The notes beneath the pieces were generated by a model that was given only the letters and a program-made list of their open reading frames with translations, did no database searches and was not told the DNA's origin. Below are positions 33,690 to 43,316 of a stretch of DNA of 64,000 nt, piece by piece. Position 1 is the first letter of the stretch; each line of letters opens with the position of its first letter. The stretch comes from Xiphophorus maculatus (taxonomy: Eukaryota > Chordata > Actinopteri > Cyprinodontiformes > Poeciliidae): positions 18,938,402-19,002,401 of the forward strand of contig NC_036460.1 in assembly GCF_002775205.1 (NCBI RefSeq), written 5' to 3'. The translations under genes were made by a program, and so were the position numbers.

Positions 33690-35010
33690 TTTTGAGGAGC
33701 TAGTGCAGAGAAGATTTAATCTGATTTCATCAAAGCTACTGCAAAAAGTAATACAAATTTACTTCAGAAAGTTATGTATTAGGCTAATCATTTCTCCTAG
33801 ACGACCTCAGTTTGTGAAAATCAAGGACGTCTCCTCAATCTTTCTTCATGTAGCAAATGGTGTCTTCAAAGGATCAATCCTCAGGGCTATTAATCATATA
33901 CTGTATATCAACAATATGTATAGAGCAGTATCAAACTCAAATTTCCATTTTTATGTTGATGATATTGTTGTGCATTGCTTTCCAGCTGCACATTAGGACC
34001 TTTAACAATCTTTAAAATGTCCTAAAAGCAAATCTCCAGCTCCAATTTAAAGTTTGTGAATCACCCATTTAGCTTCACCAACCATGTTTTGAGGGAGTCT
34101 CTGAAAACAAATACCTACAAATCTCAAGTGATGATTTTCTGAATGATCTTGATTAACTCCTTCTAGTCTCCCATTGGGAAACTGGTAAAAAAAAAAAAAA
34201 AAAAATTAAAAAAAAAAGATAAATCCTTGTTTTTCCCTTTTCTGGTACAAGTCTTTCTTGAGACAAAAGAATATCCATTAGTTTTACATAACTGCCAGTT
34301 TTATGCATGCCTCTTCACAGTGCATTAATGGTCTTGATTATATAAACCACAGGGATGTGAATTTATGGCAAAGGTTAAACCTCTGACCCATCAATGTAAA
34401 TCTCTGACTGTCAGTGTCAGAGAAAAGCCACTCAAACAGCAAGTTAAAAATCAAAGACATGCTTTACTTGCTGTAGATTATTCTTGCATTCATTGACCTG
34501 GTTTGTTGCTGTGGTGTTCAAACCACTGACATATCCTCAGTTCTAAAATCTAATTTTGCCATTTTCCCTTCATATTTGACATCTTACATCCTCCAAAAAA
34601 GTGCAGCAGCTTACAATGCTTGTTCACATAACCTTTACATAGTTGGGAAAAAAAAGCATTCAGGTATGTTTTACTTTATTTGTGGAATCAGCTGCAAAAT
34701 CAACTGTAATCAGAGAAAATTGTCTAAGTACACCTGAAGAAATTTTAAATATTGTCAAAATAATTATTAAGAGATAACTTGGCATTAATGTCCTATGGTT
34801 TAGTTTGGCTGGAGTGTTTGACATCTCAATTTTTAAACAATGTTCTGTACTTGATAATTTGCAAAAGTTTAATGCAAGTCTTGTATTATGCTGCCTTGTT
34901 CCAGTGTTATTTCTTCTTGGCAAATTCACAGACTCTAAAACTCTTTCCAAGTTAAGCAAATACAGATTAAATTGTTTATCACCAGGATTAGTGTTTCAGT
35001 GTTGTATCAC
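33690..35010 (+). mobile_element. Degenerate LINE (L2/Rex-type) reverse transcriptase
   Basis: A plus-strand non-LTR retrotransposon remnant. GVFKGSILRAINHILYINNM and HFYVDDIVVH correspond to the usual GVPQGSVLGP...LYIND and YADD boxes of reverse transcriptase. Further on, ENKYLQISS resembles the KYLGI motif and LWNQLQNQL resembles the C-terminal WN-LP motif. Many stops and frameshifts make it inactive. An (A)n tract at about 34187-34216 interrupts it. It sits between the proposed first exon and the coding exon of sln. Confidence 0.72.
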
Positions 35011-35188
35011 AAACTTGGGATAATATTGTGGCTCTGCTGAGAGACAGTAACTGCATATCTGAGAGCTAGTGAGCTCTCTGACCTTTCTTTCCAAGACAGC
35101 AAACACTGGCACACACAGACACAAATACTGATTACATGCTTATTTTTAAATGCCAGCTCAGTATATTTCCACCTCTCCTTTCTTCTAG

Positions 35189-35237
35189 ATCTTCTAAGTG
35201 TTCTAAAAGAAGCTTCTTGCCCTCCTCTTCGCTCACC
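35189..35237 (+). other. sln 5' UTR part of the coding exon
   Basis: A strong acceptor, CACCTCTCCTTTCTTCTAG, precedes 49 bases that end GCTCACC before the start codon. Sarcolipin genes typically carry the whole coding sequence in the last exon after a noncoding exon. Confidence 0.7.
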
Positions 35238-35333
35238 ATGGACCGCTCGGCGCAAGAACTGTTTCTCAACTTCATGATCGTCCTTATCACTGTGCTTCTG
35301 ATGTGGCTACTGGTGAAAACTTACCAGGATTGA
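35238..35333 (+). CDS. sln: sln, sarcolipin (31 aa)
   Basis: A single-exon CDS of 31 codons plus [15 protein letters not shown] followed by [19 protein letters not shown]. Sarcolipin is a one-pass membrane peptide of the sarcoplasmic reticulum that binds SERCA and uncouples or slows calcium pumping in muscle. The membrane helix (about residues 8-26) is almost identical to the mammalian one, with the ELFLNF and MWLLV blocks intact. Differences are a Ser-Ala at positions 4-5 where human has Thr5, the phosphorylated residue, and a C-terminus KTYQD instead of the mammalian RSYQY luminal tail. The start context (CACCATGG) is an excellent Kozak match. The kelch gene converges from the right. Confidence 0.96.
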   Translation: MDRSAQELFLNFMIVLITVLLMWLLVKTYQD

Positions 35334-35600
35334 AGCATGGAGCCACGAGGCGAGAGGAAAGCAGGAGGCGGAGGGAACAAAGGGATAGATGGAGAGAGCT
35401 GGTTCTTGCTAGATATCTAAATACAGCGTTTACATTTTTTGAGTCTTTTTAGTCTATGAAATCATAAGAAGACCTATGCACAGTTCCAGTCTTCATTTAG
35501 GGTCAAATATTCTATTTATGTATCTGGTGTCTGAGATACATGAAGTTTCTAAAGTTATAAAAAAGGTGGAGAAGCATTAAAGAGATGGGAGTGTGATAAA

Positions 35601-35606
35601 AATAAA
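35601..35606 (+). terminator. Candidate sln polyadenylation signal
   Basis: AATAAA lies 268 bases past the sln stop. Another AATAAA occurs near 36510 and could serve a longer 3' UTR. Confidence 0.45.
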
Positions 35607-35934
35607 AAACAACGTACAAGCAGCATATGTCATAGACCTGGTCATATAATTTTAGGCACACTAAGGTATTTTTGTCATCTGTTTGTTTTATTGACATTAT
35701 GTGTGCTTACATATGTTCCTTAAACTCTTCCACTTGTGGGTTTTTATTTCATTACACCAGCTAGTTATATCTCATTAATGATGTTTTTTCTGCTTGTGCT
35801 TTCTTAAACTAGATTTTATTATTTTTTAAAAAGTGTGTTTTGTTTGACGGGTACAGACAGAGCAGATAATACAGATCAGATCATTTTTATCTACCAAAAG
35901 CACAAGAACCAGGGCATGCATATCACATGAAAAT

Positions 35935-36180
35935 CCGTCCATCCATCCATTTTCTAACACCCTTGTCCCTAGTGGGGTCAGGAGGGGCGCAGGTGCCTAT
36001 CTCCAGTTCCGGGGGAGAGGCGGGGTTCACCCTGGACAGGTTGCCAGTCTGTCACAGGGCAACACAGAGACAGACAGGACAAACAACCAGGCACACACTC
36101 ACACATAGGGAGAATTTAGAGAGACCAATTTACCTGACAGTCATGTTTTTGGACTGTGGGAGGAAGCCAGACTTCACATG
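35935..36180 (+). repeat. Abundant teleost interspersed repeat
   Basis: The text runs CATCCATCCATTTTCTAACA, CTTGTCCCTAGTGGGGTCAG, CCTGGACAGGTTGCCAGTCT, CACAGGGCAACACAGAGACA, GAGAGACCAATTTACCTGAC and TTTTTGGACTGTGGGAGGAA. This order is that of a very common fish genomic repeat. I do not know its class with certainty. It accounts for the open frame here. Confidence 0.75.
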
Positions 36181-36882
36181 AAAGTGATGGAGCAAAACAA
36201 AAGCACGCTGTTTAATGTCAATGCTGACATGACATTTTCCCCCCCAATCATTTTAGATGAACCATTTCACATCACTTTCTAACTGCCCAGAAAATGTTTT
36301 ATAGCAGAAATTATAAGGAGCATATGTGACTAAGAAAGACTCAATGTATAGATATCTATTTTCAGTGATTGTTAGATAAATTCAGCAGTTAGTATTTGCC
36401 TTGTGTTTAGGCCTTTAGTGCACGTTATGAACTGCTGCTAGTATATGAATCACTTAGGGCTGAAAAACAACCAAATGATAGCAGAAAAAAGCTATCTGTT
36501 ATTAGACTAAATAAAGTTTTCTTCTGTAGGAGAGCTTATGGTGTCATGCAGCGCCTAAAATTCTGTTCTCTACTTGTTTTCTTCATCATGAAAAATAATC
36601 TGTTACTAAAATAAAACTTTTCACACAGCTTAGCAGGGTTCCTCCACAGGAGGACATGATAAAAATTAGGTGCTTTGGAAACGCAACTCTTATGATGGCT
36701 TACACATGATAAACAAAAATAATCATTTGGCTCAGGTGTGATGATCTCTGAAGAACACCAGTTATCCTTCCTTTTTGAGATGTTTGCCATCCACAATGTG
36801 CAAATGTTTAAAATGCAGACATGCACATCCAGTAACATTTTCCTCCAGGTGTGTATGTAAAACGACTTTTGTGTGGTGGGTA

Positions 36883-37005
36883 TCATTCTGCATCACCCCA
36901 TGGGTCTCTGTATCGGTTGAAGCTAATGATCTGGCAGTGGAACTCAGTGAGTCCTCTGGGCATGGGCGCCACTTCCTCCCATTGACTCCTCCCACTGTAG
37001 TACAC
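36883..37005 (-). CDS. Kelch gene exon 10 (terminal)
   Basis: 40 codons plus TGA at 36883-36885: VYYSGRSQWEEVAPMPRGLT and EFHCQIISFNRYRDPWGDAE. A longer open frame in another register (containing GGVNGRKWRPCP) overlaps it but lacks the Kelch signature and the phase. Confidence 0.92.
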   Translation of the reverse strand: MYYSGRSQWEEVAPMPRGLTEFHCQIISFNRYRDPWGDAE

Positions 37006-40000
37006 CTGCACAAGTGGCACATATGTCTTACTTTAGCAAATTTCTTGATAATGTCAGAGAATATTCTAGTTTTAATTTAGTAAATTTATGCCTTTAATCA
37101 TTGAAAATGCACCTTTTTAGAGAACATCTTTTGTTTTCAAATAAATACATGAAATGAATCTAAAAGTATCAATGTTTTTCGCACACTAAAATCTAAGATA
37201 AATCTCATAAGATAAACGTAAATTCTGAAATCTCAGTATGATCCCAGGCATATTTTTCTTTCATTTTTAATAAGAACAATTCTGTCCAGTCATTTTGAAG
37301 TTTGTTTACACTGGAGATTACTCTTTAGCAAAAGTTAAAGTATAGTAGCTCCTATAATTTAGAGGTTGGAGTTTACCTGAACTTCGTCTGTGATCTCGTC
37401 CGGTGAATAGTCGCCACCCAGAATGTAGATTCTGTCCCTCATGCCTATAGCTCCAGCGTTGAACCCTGCACATTCAAACGATCCCTCGCCCTTCCACACA
37501 CTGGTTTCTGGGCAGAAACTGTAAACCTGAATAGTAAAAATGGAACAATTTCAGCCTAATAACTAAACTATCTGACTAATTCATACAAAAAAATAACCTA
37601 ACATTGAGGCACACTGGTCACCTTGTACGTCGACAGATCGCAGAGATGGAGTGTATTGTTTATTGACACCGCCTTGACCAGTGTAGCATGGAAAAACTGC
37701 CCAAACTCTGCCACCAGGCGGCTCCACTGGTCCTGCTGGGCTTCATAGCAGAAGAAACAGTCGAGTGAGGGATTAAAGGAGTCTGTTATCTCCACCTCAG
37801 ACCCAAGCGTGTAAATCACACTGCCACAAGCACTGGCCTCTGGGTAGAAGATGGCAGTCGGCAGAGGGCTGACAGAGGACCAGCTCTGAGTCAGAGGATT
37901 ATAATACTCCACCTTCAACACAAGATGGAAAAGGTACAGATAATGTTCGCCCTCTGCAATCTAAATACTTAACATTAAAAAGCCATGCTGATCATGGAAA
38001 CACTATTATACCTCTAGCAGACTCGGGGCCTCTCCTCTGGTTCCCTCGGTCCGTCCTCCAATGACATAGACCCGGTCCAGGCAGGTCACGGCTGTGTGCA
38101 TGGTTCTGGGCTTCAGCATGGCTGGTGCAGGCGTGCAGGTTAAAGTCACAGGGCAAAAACACCAAACCTCATCAATTGCATTGTGGTAGGGTTCGGCCAC
38201 ATGGAGGCGGATTGCCCGGCAGCAGTTCCCTCGGCAACCCCCGGTGATAAACATCTTAGAGACAATAGATACCAGAAATATGCATATATATGCTTTAAAT
38301 GTTCCTAATATTTTAAAAAGAATCAGCAACATCCAGGATTATGATTAAAGATGACTAATCCTAATTTTTTAAAAATGCATCAAAAATTTGATCACACTCA
38401 CAGACCAAAACAAGCTCTGCTCTGAAGAGTACCTTCTCAGCATAGGTGGTCAGGTAAGACCCAGGTGGATCTGGAATATAAGTTTCCCCCAGCTCTGTCT
38501 GCAGCTCTCTCCACTGGTCCGTTTCCAGGCAGTAGCAGAAGGTGTGACGGTTCTGTCCATTCTCCTCTGTCTTATGAATGTAGATGTAGCTCTGAGTGGT
38601 TGCAGGCCTCGCATCACTGAACAGGCCATTGTACTGAGTCTGTCTTCTCTGGGCCTCTGATAGGAGTGTGAGACAGGAGTCCTCACTGCCAAGGAGCGGC
38701 TCTGACTCACGCAACTTCTATGAAGGTAACAAAAGCAACATAAAATAATGGTCAGATGGCAAACTTAATTGCAGGAAAGTCACCTGCTGAGTAAAATGAC
38801 CAAGAAGTGTGGACATAGTTGTTAAAAGTTCTCTAAAATGACAAGTAAATGCATCTTTTAAAATGACAGCATTACACTCAATCAGACTTTATTTCAGTAG
38901 AAAGATGTAAATGTGAACAGAATCTTTTCACTTAAAAACATCGCAAGACTCCACCTCTCTCCCTCTTTTTCTGTTGCTGGAACCCTAATATATGGCTTTA
39001 TCACTTCACACCTTGAGTACTGCAACAACCTCTTCTATGGTCTACCCTCCATTGACTTTGCAATTTGTCACCTTTAAATTGGCCTTTGTCTCTTTAAGAA
39101 GCTCCAAATGTTGGGGATTATTGTCCTGTTGCAACATTCCATTGATTCCAATTTTCAACCATCTAGCTGTTGATTTGATTTGAAGTAGAGTTAGTTTTCT
39201 TCATTTAATGTTACATAATATGGACCTTTACCACTGATGACAAAACAGTCCCACACCATAATGCTGCCACCACAGTGCTTGATATTTGGTACAATGTTCT
39301 TAAGTTTGAGAATTTCAATTTACACATCCAAACATGTTTCTATTTTCTACTTGACAATAAAAACAATTCCAGATGAAATGTTGCTTTTCCATTTGGTAGC
39401 TGAAACATTTAGTCAAGCTTAAATCATGGGAGTCATGATCCAGTGCATTTTTAAAAGACCAAAATTAATATGACTCTTGTGTTCATGGTGAAGGGAAAGC
39501 AGAGTATTACCGGTAAAGTGCTTGAGCTTAAAAAACAAAACAAAACGCAAACAGTAAAAAATATATATGTCTAAGATATCTAATAGATTTTTAGTTGAAA
39601 AGCTGAAACGTTATTGTTAAAGATCACAACACATACTGTGTGGTTAAATCCTTAACAAAAAAACATCTAAATCTTAAAGGCAGTATGAAGCATGAACCAC
39701 TGTTTTTTTGGCTATGCCCACAGAGACGGATTTACCATCAGGGAAGCTGCAGGCAGGTGGTGCAGTCGGGTCAGAGACATCAGCTCTGAAAGCAGCTTCT
39801 GTCTCCCTGGAAGATCATGGTGAATCCATCTAAGAAGAGACATCACAGCCGCCTCCTCACTGGGAATGTTCAGAGCATCTGACCTCAGGCAGGCCTTTAG
39901 GACATCTTCCTAAAAACAGCAACAGAAGCTGTAAAAATCGTGTCACAACAAGCAAAATACAGATTCATTTTGTGACGCATGATTTTTAGGATACAAAGAG

Positions 40001-41650
40001 AAAGATGAGCCTTTCTATGTAAAATATAATTACACAGTCCATGAAGGCTGGATTTAAATTTAAGAATTTTAACAAGTTTCAAGTATGTTAAATCATTGTT
40101 ATGTCACTACAACAGACAGATGGATAGATAGACTAAATTATAACACAATGTACAAAGATGAATGTTAATAAATTGACTTAAAAATAACATACTGCAATTT
40201 GCAGACTATATGGCTAATGTTATTCTGCTTTAGCAGAAAAGCATACACATGGTCACCTGCATGTCCAAGAACTCCTGTGTTTTGGACAGGTCAGAAAAGT
40301 TCCCAACCACAAACTCGCTGGCATTTTGAAGGAGAGAAGCTGAGCCGTATGCCTCGGCCAGGGACAAGAGGGCAAGGCAGTTACAGAGTTCCATTGTTCC
40401 CACAAGGAAGTCACTGCATGCCCTGAACAGGACAGGAACCTAAGGAGACAATGACAATTGAGCTCTAAACATGATGTGCTGTAGCATTTAAGACACAACA
40501 TCTAATAACTGCATCGTTACCTGCAGAAAAGAGGCGAGCTGGAACAGTATGTCAACGTTGCCATCAGTAATGAGTATCTCCCCAGAGTAGGCAAAATCCA
40601 GGAAGGAACCCACAGCCTCAGGGCACTGATTAGCAAGCGTTACTGAGCCATCTCCACGCTCTCGCATGTCAACCTCGAACATGACCCTGAACACATCAGG
40701 AGCGCACACTGTCATGTTAAACCAATCATTAAATGGATATACATAGTGCCTTGTAAAGTATTAATGCTCCTTGAACTTTTTCCACATTTTATTATGTTTC
40801 TGGGGTTGTGTGGGAAAGGCTAACAGGAAAAGTGATGCAGGGTTATAAGTTTACAAATAAAAAATTGCAAAGTGTGTCATGCTTTTGTTTTAACCCCGTT
40901 TACCTTGACGATCCTAAATAAAATCCTGTTGAACAAATTGCCTTTAGGGCTGTATCAACTGTACCATAAGGAAAACTTAAATTGCTTACAAGTAATTTAA
41001 TATCGAATTATCAGGACCATCATAATATCAGCGCCTGCGAATATGCAATGATGAATTACAATGATGCACTGAAAACTCCGTGTTCCCAAAACACTTGGAA
41101 GGACTTTTACTTGACCAACTTTCCCACAACTAGTCATCTATCTTGGAAAGTAGTTTAAAAATCTAAATGTGGAAAGCCAGTAAACCAATGCAGCAAATAT
41201 CTTGCAACAGTATTTGTAGCAAAGGGTTGCCCCATAAAGTTTTAGCTCAGGTTACAGAACACATATGAACAACTAAATGTTATTTCCTTTTCACAATCAT
41301 GCATTACTTTATGTTGGTCTGTATCACCTAAAATCCCGACAGACAGACAGACAGACAGACAGACAGAGAGACAGATACCTGAAGAAATCACTACATGCTG
41401 CAAGAACACATCTGTGGCAGGGGAATTCATGCTCCTGGACTACGATAGTGAAGTCAAGCAGCAGACCTCGCTCCCTGAACGATCTGAGCACACCAAGGAG
41501 CTGCAGACCCTGGGACTCAGCGACCCGCAGCTGCGTCCGCCGCTCTTGGGCCCCGTTGCATTCTGGGGTAATCCCAGGCTTACTACCAGCAGGGCTACCG
41601 CTGTTGGGGGAGGAGGTCAAACTTGCACAGACCCCTCGATGTTCATCCAT
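36883..41650 (-). CDS. BTB-BACK-Kelch protein (KLHL/KBTBD family), orthologue not identified
   Basis: Nine coding exons on the minus strand: 41650-41379, 40686-40521, 40439-40257, 39909-39736, 38717-38433, 38254-38012, 37912-37622, 37526-37377, 37005-36883. They total 1887 bases, 628 residues; all introns are GT-AG with consistent phases. Residues about 50-165 form a BTB domain (LLLDFTIVVQEHEFPCHRCV, LAACSDFFRVMF, FLDFAYSGEI). Residues about 170-265 form a BACK domain (CNCLALLSLAEAYG, LKACLRSDALNIPSEEA, LLRWIHHD). From about 300 on come Kelch repeats (MFITGGCRGNCCR, DRVYVIGGRTEG, EVEYYNPLTQSWSSVSPLPT, DRIYILGGDYSPDE, WEEVAPMPRGLTEFHCQ). Such proteins usually serve as substrate adaptors of Cullin-3 ubiquitin ligases. 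I could not match it to a named human KLHL or KBTBD gene. Confidence 0.92.
37377..37526 (-). CDS. Kelch gene exon 9
   Basis: 50 codons, VYSFCPETSVWKGEGSFECA and GMRDRIYILGGDYSPDE. Acceptor TACTATTCAG, donor CAG|GTAAAC. Confidence 0.94.
37622..37912 (-). CDS. Kelch gene exon 8
   Basis: 97 codons, VEYYNPLTQSWSSVSPLPTA onward. One blade contains IYTLGSEVEITDSFNP, in which the usual Gly-Gly is replaced. Acceptor TGTGTTGAAG, donor AAG|GTGACC. Confidence 0.94.
38012..38254 (-). CDS. Kelch gene exon 7
   Basis: 81 codons, MFITGGCRGNCCRAIRLHVA to LKPRTMHTAVTCLDRVYVIG and GRTEG. The double glycines are typical of Kelch blades. Acceptor GTCTCTAAG, donor GAG|GTATAA. Confidence 0.94.
38433..38717 (-). 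CDS. Kelch gene exon 6
   Basis: 95 codons: the linker KLRESEPLLGSEDSCLTLLS and the first Kelch strands (SYIYIHKTEENGQNRHTFCY, CLETDQWRELQ). Acceptor ACCTTCATAG, donor AAG|GTACTC. Confidence 0.94.
38985..39055 (+). mobile_element. LINE reverse-transcriptase fragment (kelch intron 5)
   Basis: The translation FITSHLEYCNNLFYGLPS matches the motif YCNSLLxGLP found near the C-terminus of many fish L2/Rex-type LINE proteins. It covers only about 70 bases. Confidence 0.55.
39075..39310 (-). mobile_element. Tc1-like fragment, antisense (kelch intron 5)
   Basis: CCACACCATAATGCTGCCAC and CACAGTGCTTGATATTTGG are the reverse complement of the conserved transposase stretch around a Gly-Gly-Gly-Ser motif. 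Upstream text (GTCCTGTTGCAACATTCC) fits the same family. No frame remains. Confidence 0.55.
39736..39909 (-). CDS. Kelch gene exon 5 (BACK end)
   Basis: 58 codons with EDVLKACLRSDALNIPSEEA and LLRWIHHDLPGRQKLLSELM. Acceptor GCTGTTTTTAG, donor ATG|GTAAAT. Confidence 0.93.
40257..40439 (-). CDS. Kelch gene exon 4 (BACK)
   Basis: 61 codons with VPVLFRACSDFLVGTMELCN, CLALLSLAEAYGS and DLSKTQEFLDMQ. Acceptor TCTCCTTAG, donor CAG|GTGACC. Confidence 0.94.
40521..40686 (-). CDS. Kelch gene exon 3 (BTB C-half)
   Basis: Encodes VMFEVDMRERGDGSVTLANQ, then EAVGSFLDFAYSGEILITDG and ILFQLASFLQ. Acceptor GATGTGTTCAG, donor CAG|GTAACG. Confidence 0.94.
40741..40935 (+). mobile_element. Tc1-like left end (kelch intron 2)
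   Basis: ATAGTGCCTTGTAAAGTATT followed by CCTTGAACTTTTTCCACATT is the standard left terminus of the Tc1-like family seen at 8690 and 24203. TTTACAAATAAAAAATTGCA and CCTAAATAAAATCCTGTTGA follow in order. The transposase part is missing; 40936-41230 is unclear. Confidence 0.75.
41339..41374. repeat. (ACAG)n microsatellite beside a splice donor
   Basis: About eight tandem ACAG units (CTGT on the transcribed minus strand), slightly interrupted near 41367. Its edge is three to four bases from the GT donor of kelch coding exon 2. Confidence 0.93.
41379..41650 (-). CDS. Kelch gene coding exon 2 (start, BTB N-half)
   Basis: Starts MDEHRGVCASLTSSPNSGSP, preceded by the acceptor TAATTTCAG 11 bases before the ATG, so a noncoding exon lies upstream. 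It ends CSDFFR at TTCAG|GTATCT. A CTGT-repeat begins four bases into the intron. Confidence 0.92.
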
Positions 41651-41991
41651 ATTGCCAAAATCTGAAATTATTTTTTTAAAACATAGATAAACAAGATTTT
41701 ATGACAAATAAAAGAAAGACTGAAAATATATTTTGTAATTTTAAATGTGTGCGTAAGCAAATCATATTTCAAACTTGTTTAACAGGTTTTAAAACATATT
41801 AACATGTTACATCTAGTATAACATATCAGAGATTCCAACGACTTTGGGCCTTACTCGTTCTGAATAGAATAAAATAAACATAACATAACGTACAAGCACA
41901 CATTACTTATTTGTACACTATTTCATAACTGAATTCCTGTGGAAAAAATACCACAGGATGATTAATCCAAAGAAGGAAAAGCTTATCTTAC

Positions 41992-42050
41992 AGTGTCAGC
42001 ACCTCGGACAGTTCTCTTCTCATGCCGCTCTAACTTCCGGAAACTCAACA
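41992..42050 (-). promoter_or_regulatory. Kelch gene noncoding first exon and core promoter
   Basis: GCTGACACT|GTAAGAT is a near-consensus donor on the minus strand. Just upstream lie ACTTCCGG (ETS site, 42033-42040) and CpGs (CACGCGATG). The first coding exon begins at an acceptor, so a noncoding exon is required, and this is the best candidate. There is no TATA box. Confidence 0.55.
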
Positions 42051-42074
42051 TCACGCGATGATTCAATAGGGCCT

Positions 42075-42095
42075 TTTTTTTTTTTTTTTTTTTTA
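42075..42095. repeat. Poly(T) tract
   Basis: A run of about 18 T's, just upstream of the proposed kelch promoter. Confidence 0.9.
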
Positions 42096-42424
42096 AACAC
42101 AAAAATGTATATTTTATAATCAGACCTTTTGTTGTTGAAATTTCTGCAAGAATAGGGTTATTTTTAAACAGATGAACGTTTCACTTGTGTCAGCCGGCGA
42201 AAGCTAGCTAAAAACGTTTAGACCAATACATTGCAGTCGGTAAAATTAGAGACCGCGACGGCCGCTGGGAATTGTTGTTCTCTTTAATTAGCAGATCTAC
42301 TGACAGTGACCGACAGGAAAACGCTCTGTTTATGCTCAGTTTGTCTATATATCATTTAAGTTAGCCCTTTAACCAACCTAAAGAGTTCTCCTCTAATATG
42401 ATAAATAAAATCAAGAAGTATATA

Positions 42425-42465
42425 CAAAAAAAGTCCCGCTTGCAGTTTGCCACAAGGAATAAGGA
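42425..42465 (+). mobile_element. Short Tc1-like fragment
   Basis: AAGTCCCGCTTGCAGTTTGC followed by CACAAGG matches an internal stretch of the same fish Tc1-like family. Only about 40 bases remain, in the interval between the two divergent promoters. Confidence 0.5.
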
Positions 42466-43049
42466 ATTTATTCATGTATTTTAGCAGTTATAAAAAATAA
42501 TAACGCCAGGTGTTTTTTAAAAATTATTATTATTGTTATGTATTTATTTATTGTAAGAATGTGAAAACCCAAAATTACTCTCGAATGCAGCACATTCAGT
42601 AATCTGTCAGACGTACTCTTACTAGCTTGTCCTTTACCACTTGATGGCGCTACTTTACTGAGTGCAAAAGTGTTTGGAAAAACTGAACTGCTCCAATCTA
42701 AACTTCCGATAATACTGCAGTTTCATTTGACCACCTGATCTCATTGCTATTTCTGACTGAAAACCACATTTCTGATGTTAAGATAATAAAACACATTCCG
42801 GTAACGAAATTGTATAGCCACTTAAGAGCAACATTAATAATAATAATAACAAAAGGCTAATGACGATAATAATGATAATGCTAATATTTGTAGTGGTGTA
42901 TTTTATGCATTACAAATGTATCACCTTAATAACTCTTGTATATATTTTGTGATTTTGTCGAAATCTTTTTCTCACAGTTTTTTTTATGAACTATAAAATA
43001 CATTGATAAGATAATATCAACCTATTAGACACCATCCACTTTTTTACGT

Positions 43050-43316
43050 TATTGGTGGGTCATGCCCCCTCCTCTCTCCTCGCATCCCTGCATCCCTCCG
43101 TCCCTCCCTCGCCCGCCTCTCTCCCTCCCGGCAGTGCATCCCCATCCCCCACACACGGTGGCCGTCTCTCCGGGTGAAAGCTGTCTTCCCAGCGCTACTG
43201 GCCCGACAAAAACGTTGCTGTAGCAGAGCCAGTCCGCAGCGATCCGAAGCTCCGCAGACCCACGAGAGAAAGAAACACACAGAGTTTGTCTTTCACTGTT
43301 CCACCGAGTGGTTTTG
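43050..43316 (+). promoter_or_regulatory. fam168a CpG-rich promoter and noncoding exon 1
   Basis: A GC- and pyrimidine-rich stretch (CTCCCTCGCCCGCCTCTC, CCGGGTGAAAGC, CAGCGATCCGAAGCTCCGC) ends in the strong donor TTTTG|GTAAGTTT at 43317. Its position upstream of the fam168a exons on the same strand, and the usual noncoding first exon of that gene, support the call. The transcription start is probably near 43100-43150. Open frames on both strands here are by-products of GC content. Confidence 0.6.

Noticed and set aside
33703..33996. Possible active reverse transcriptase with YVDD
   Set aside because: Only a short frame survives. Downstream motifs are in other frames with stops, and the family normally has an alanine in this box. 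It is a decayed LINE.
36762..37022. 86-codon minus frame containing GGVNGRKWRPCPED
   Set aside because: Wrong register. Joining the previous exon in phase selects the frame ending RYRDPWGDAE, which carries the Kelch signature.
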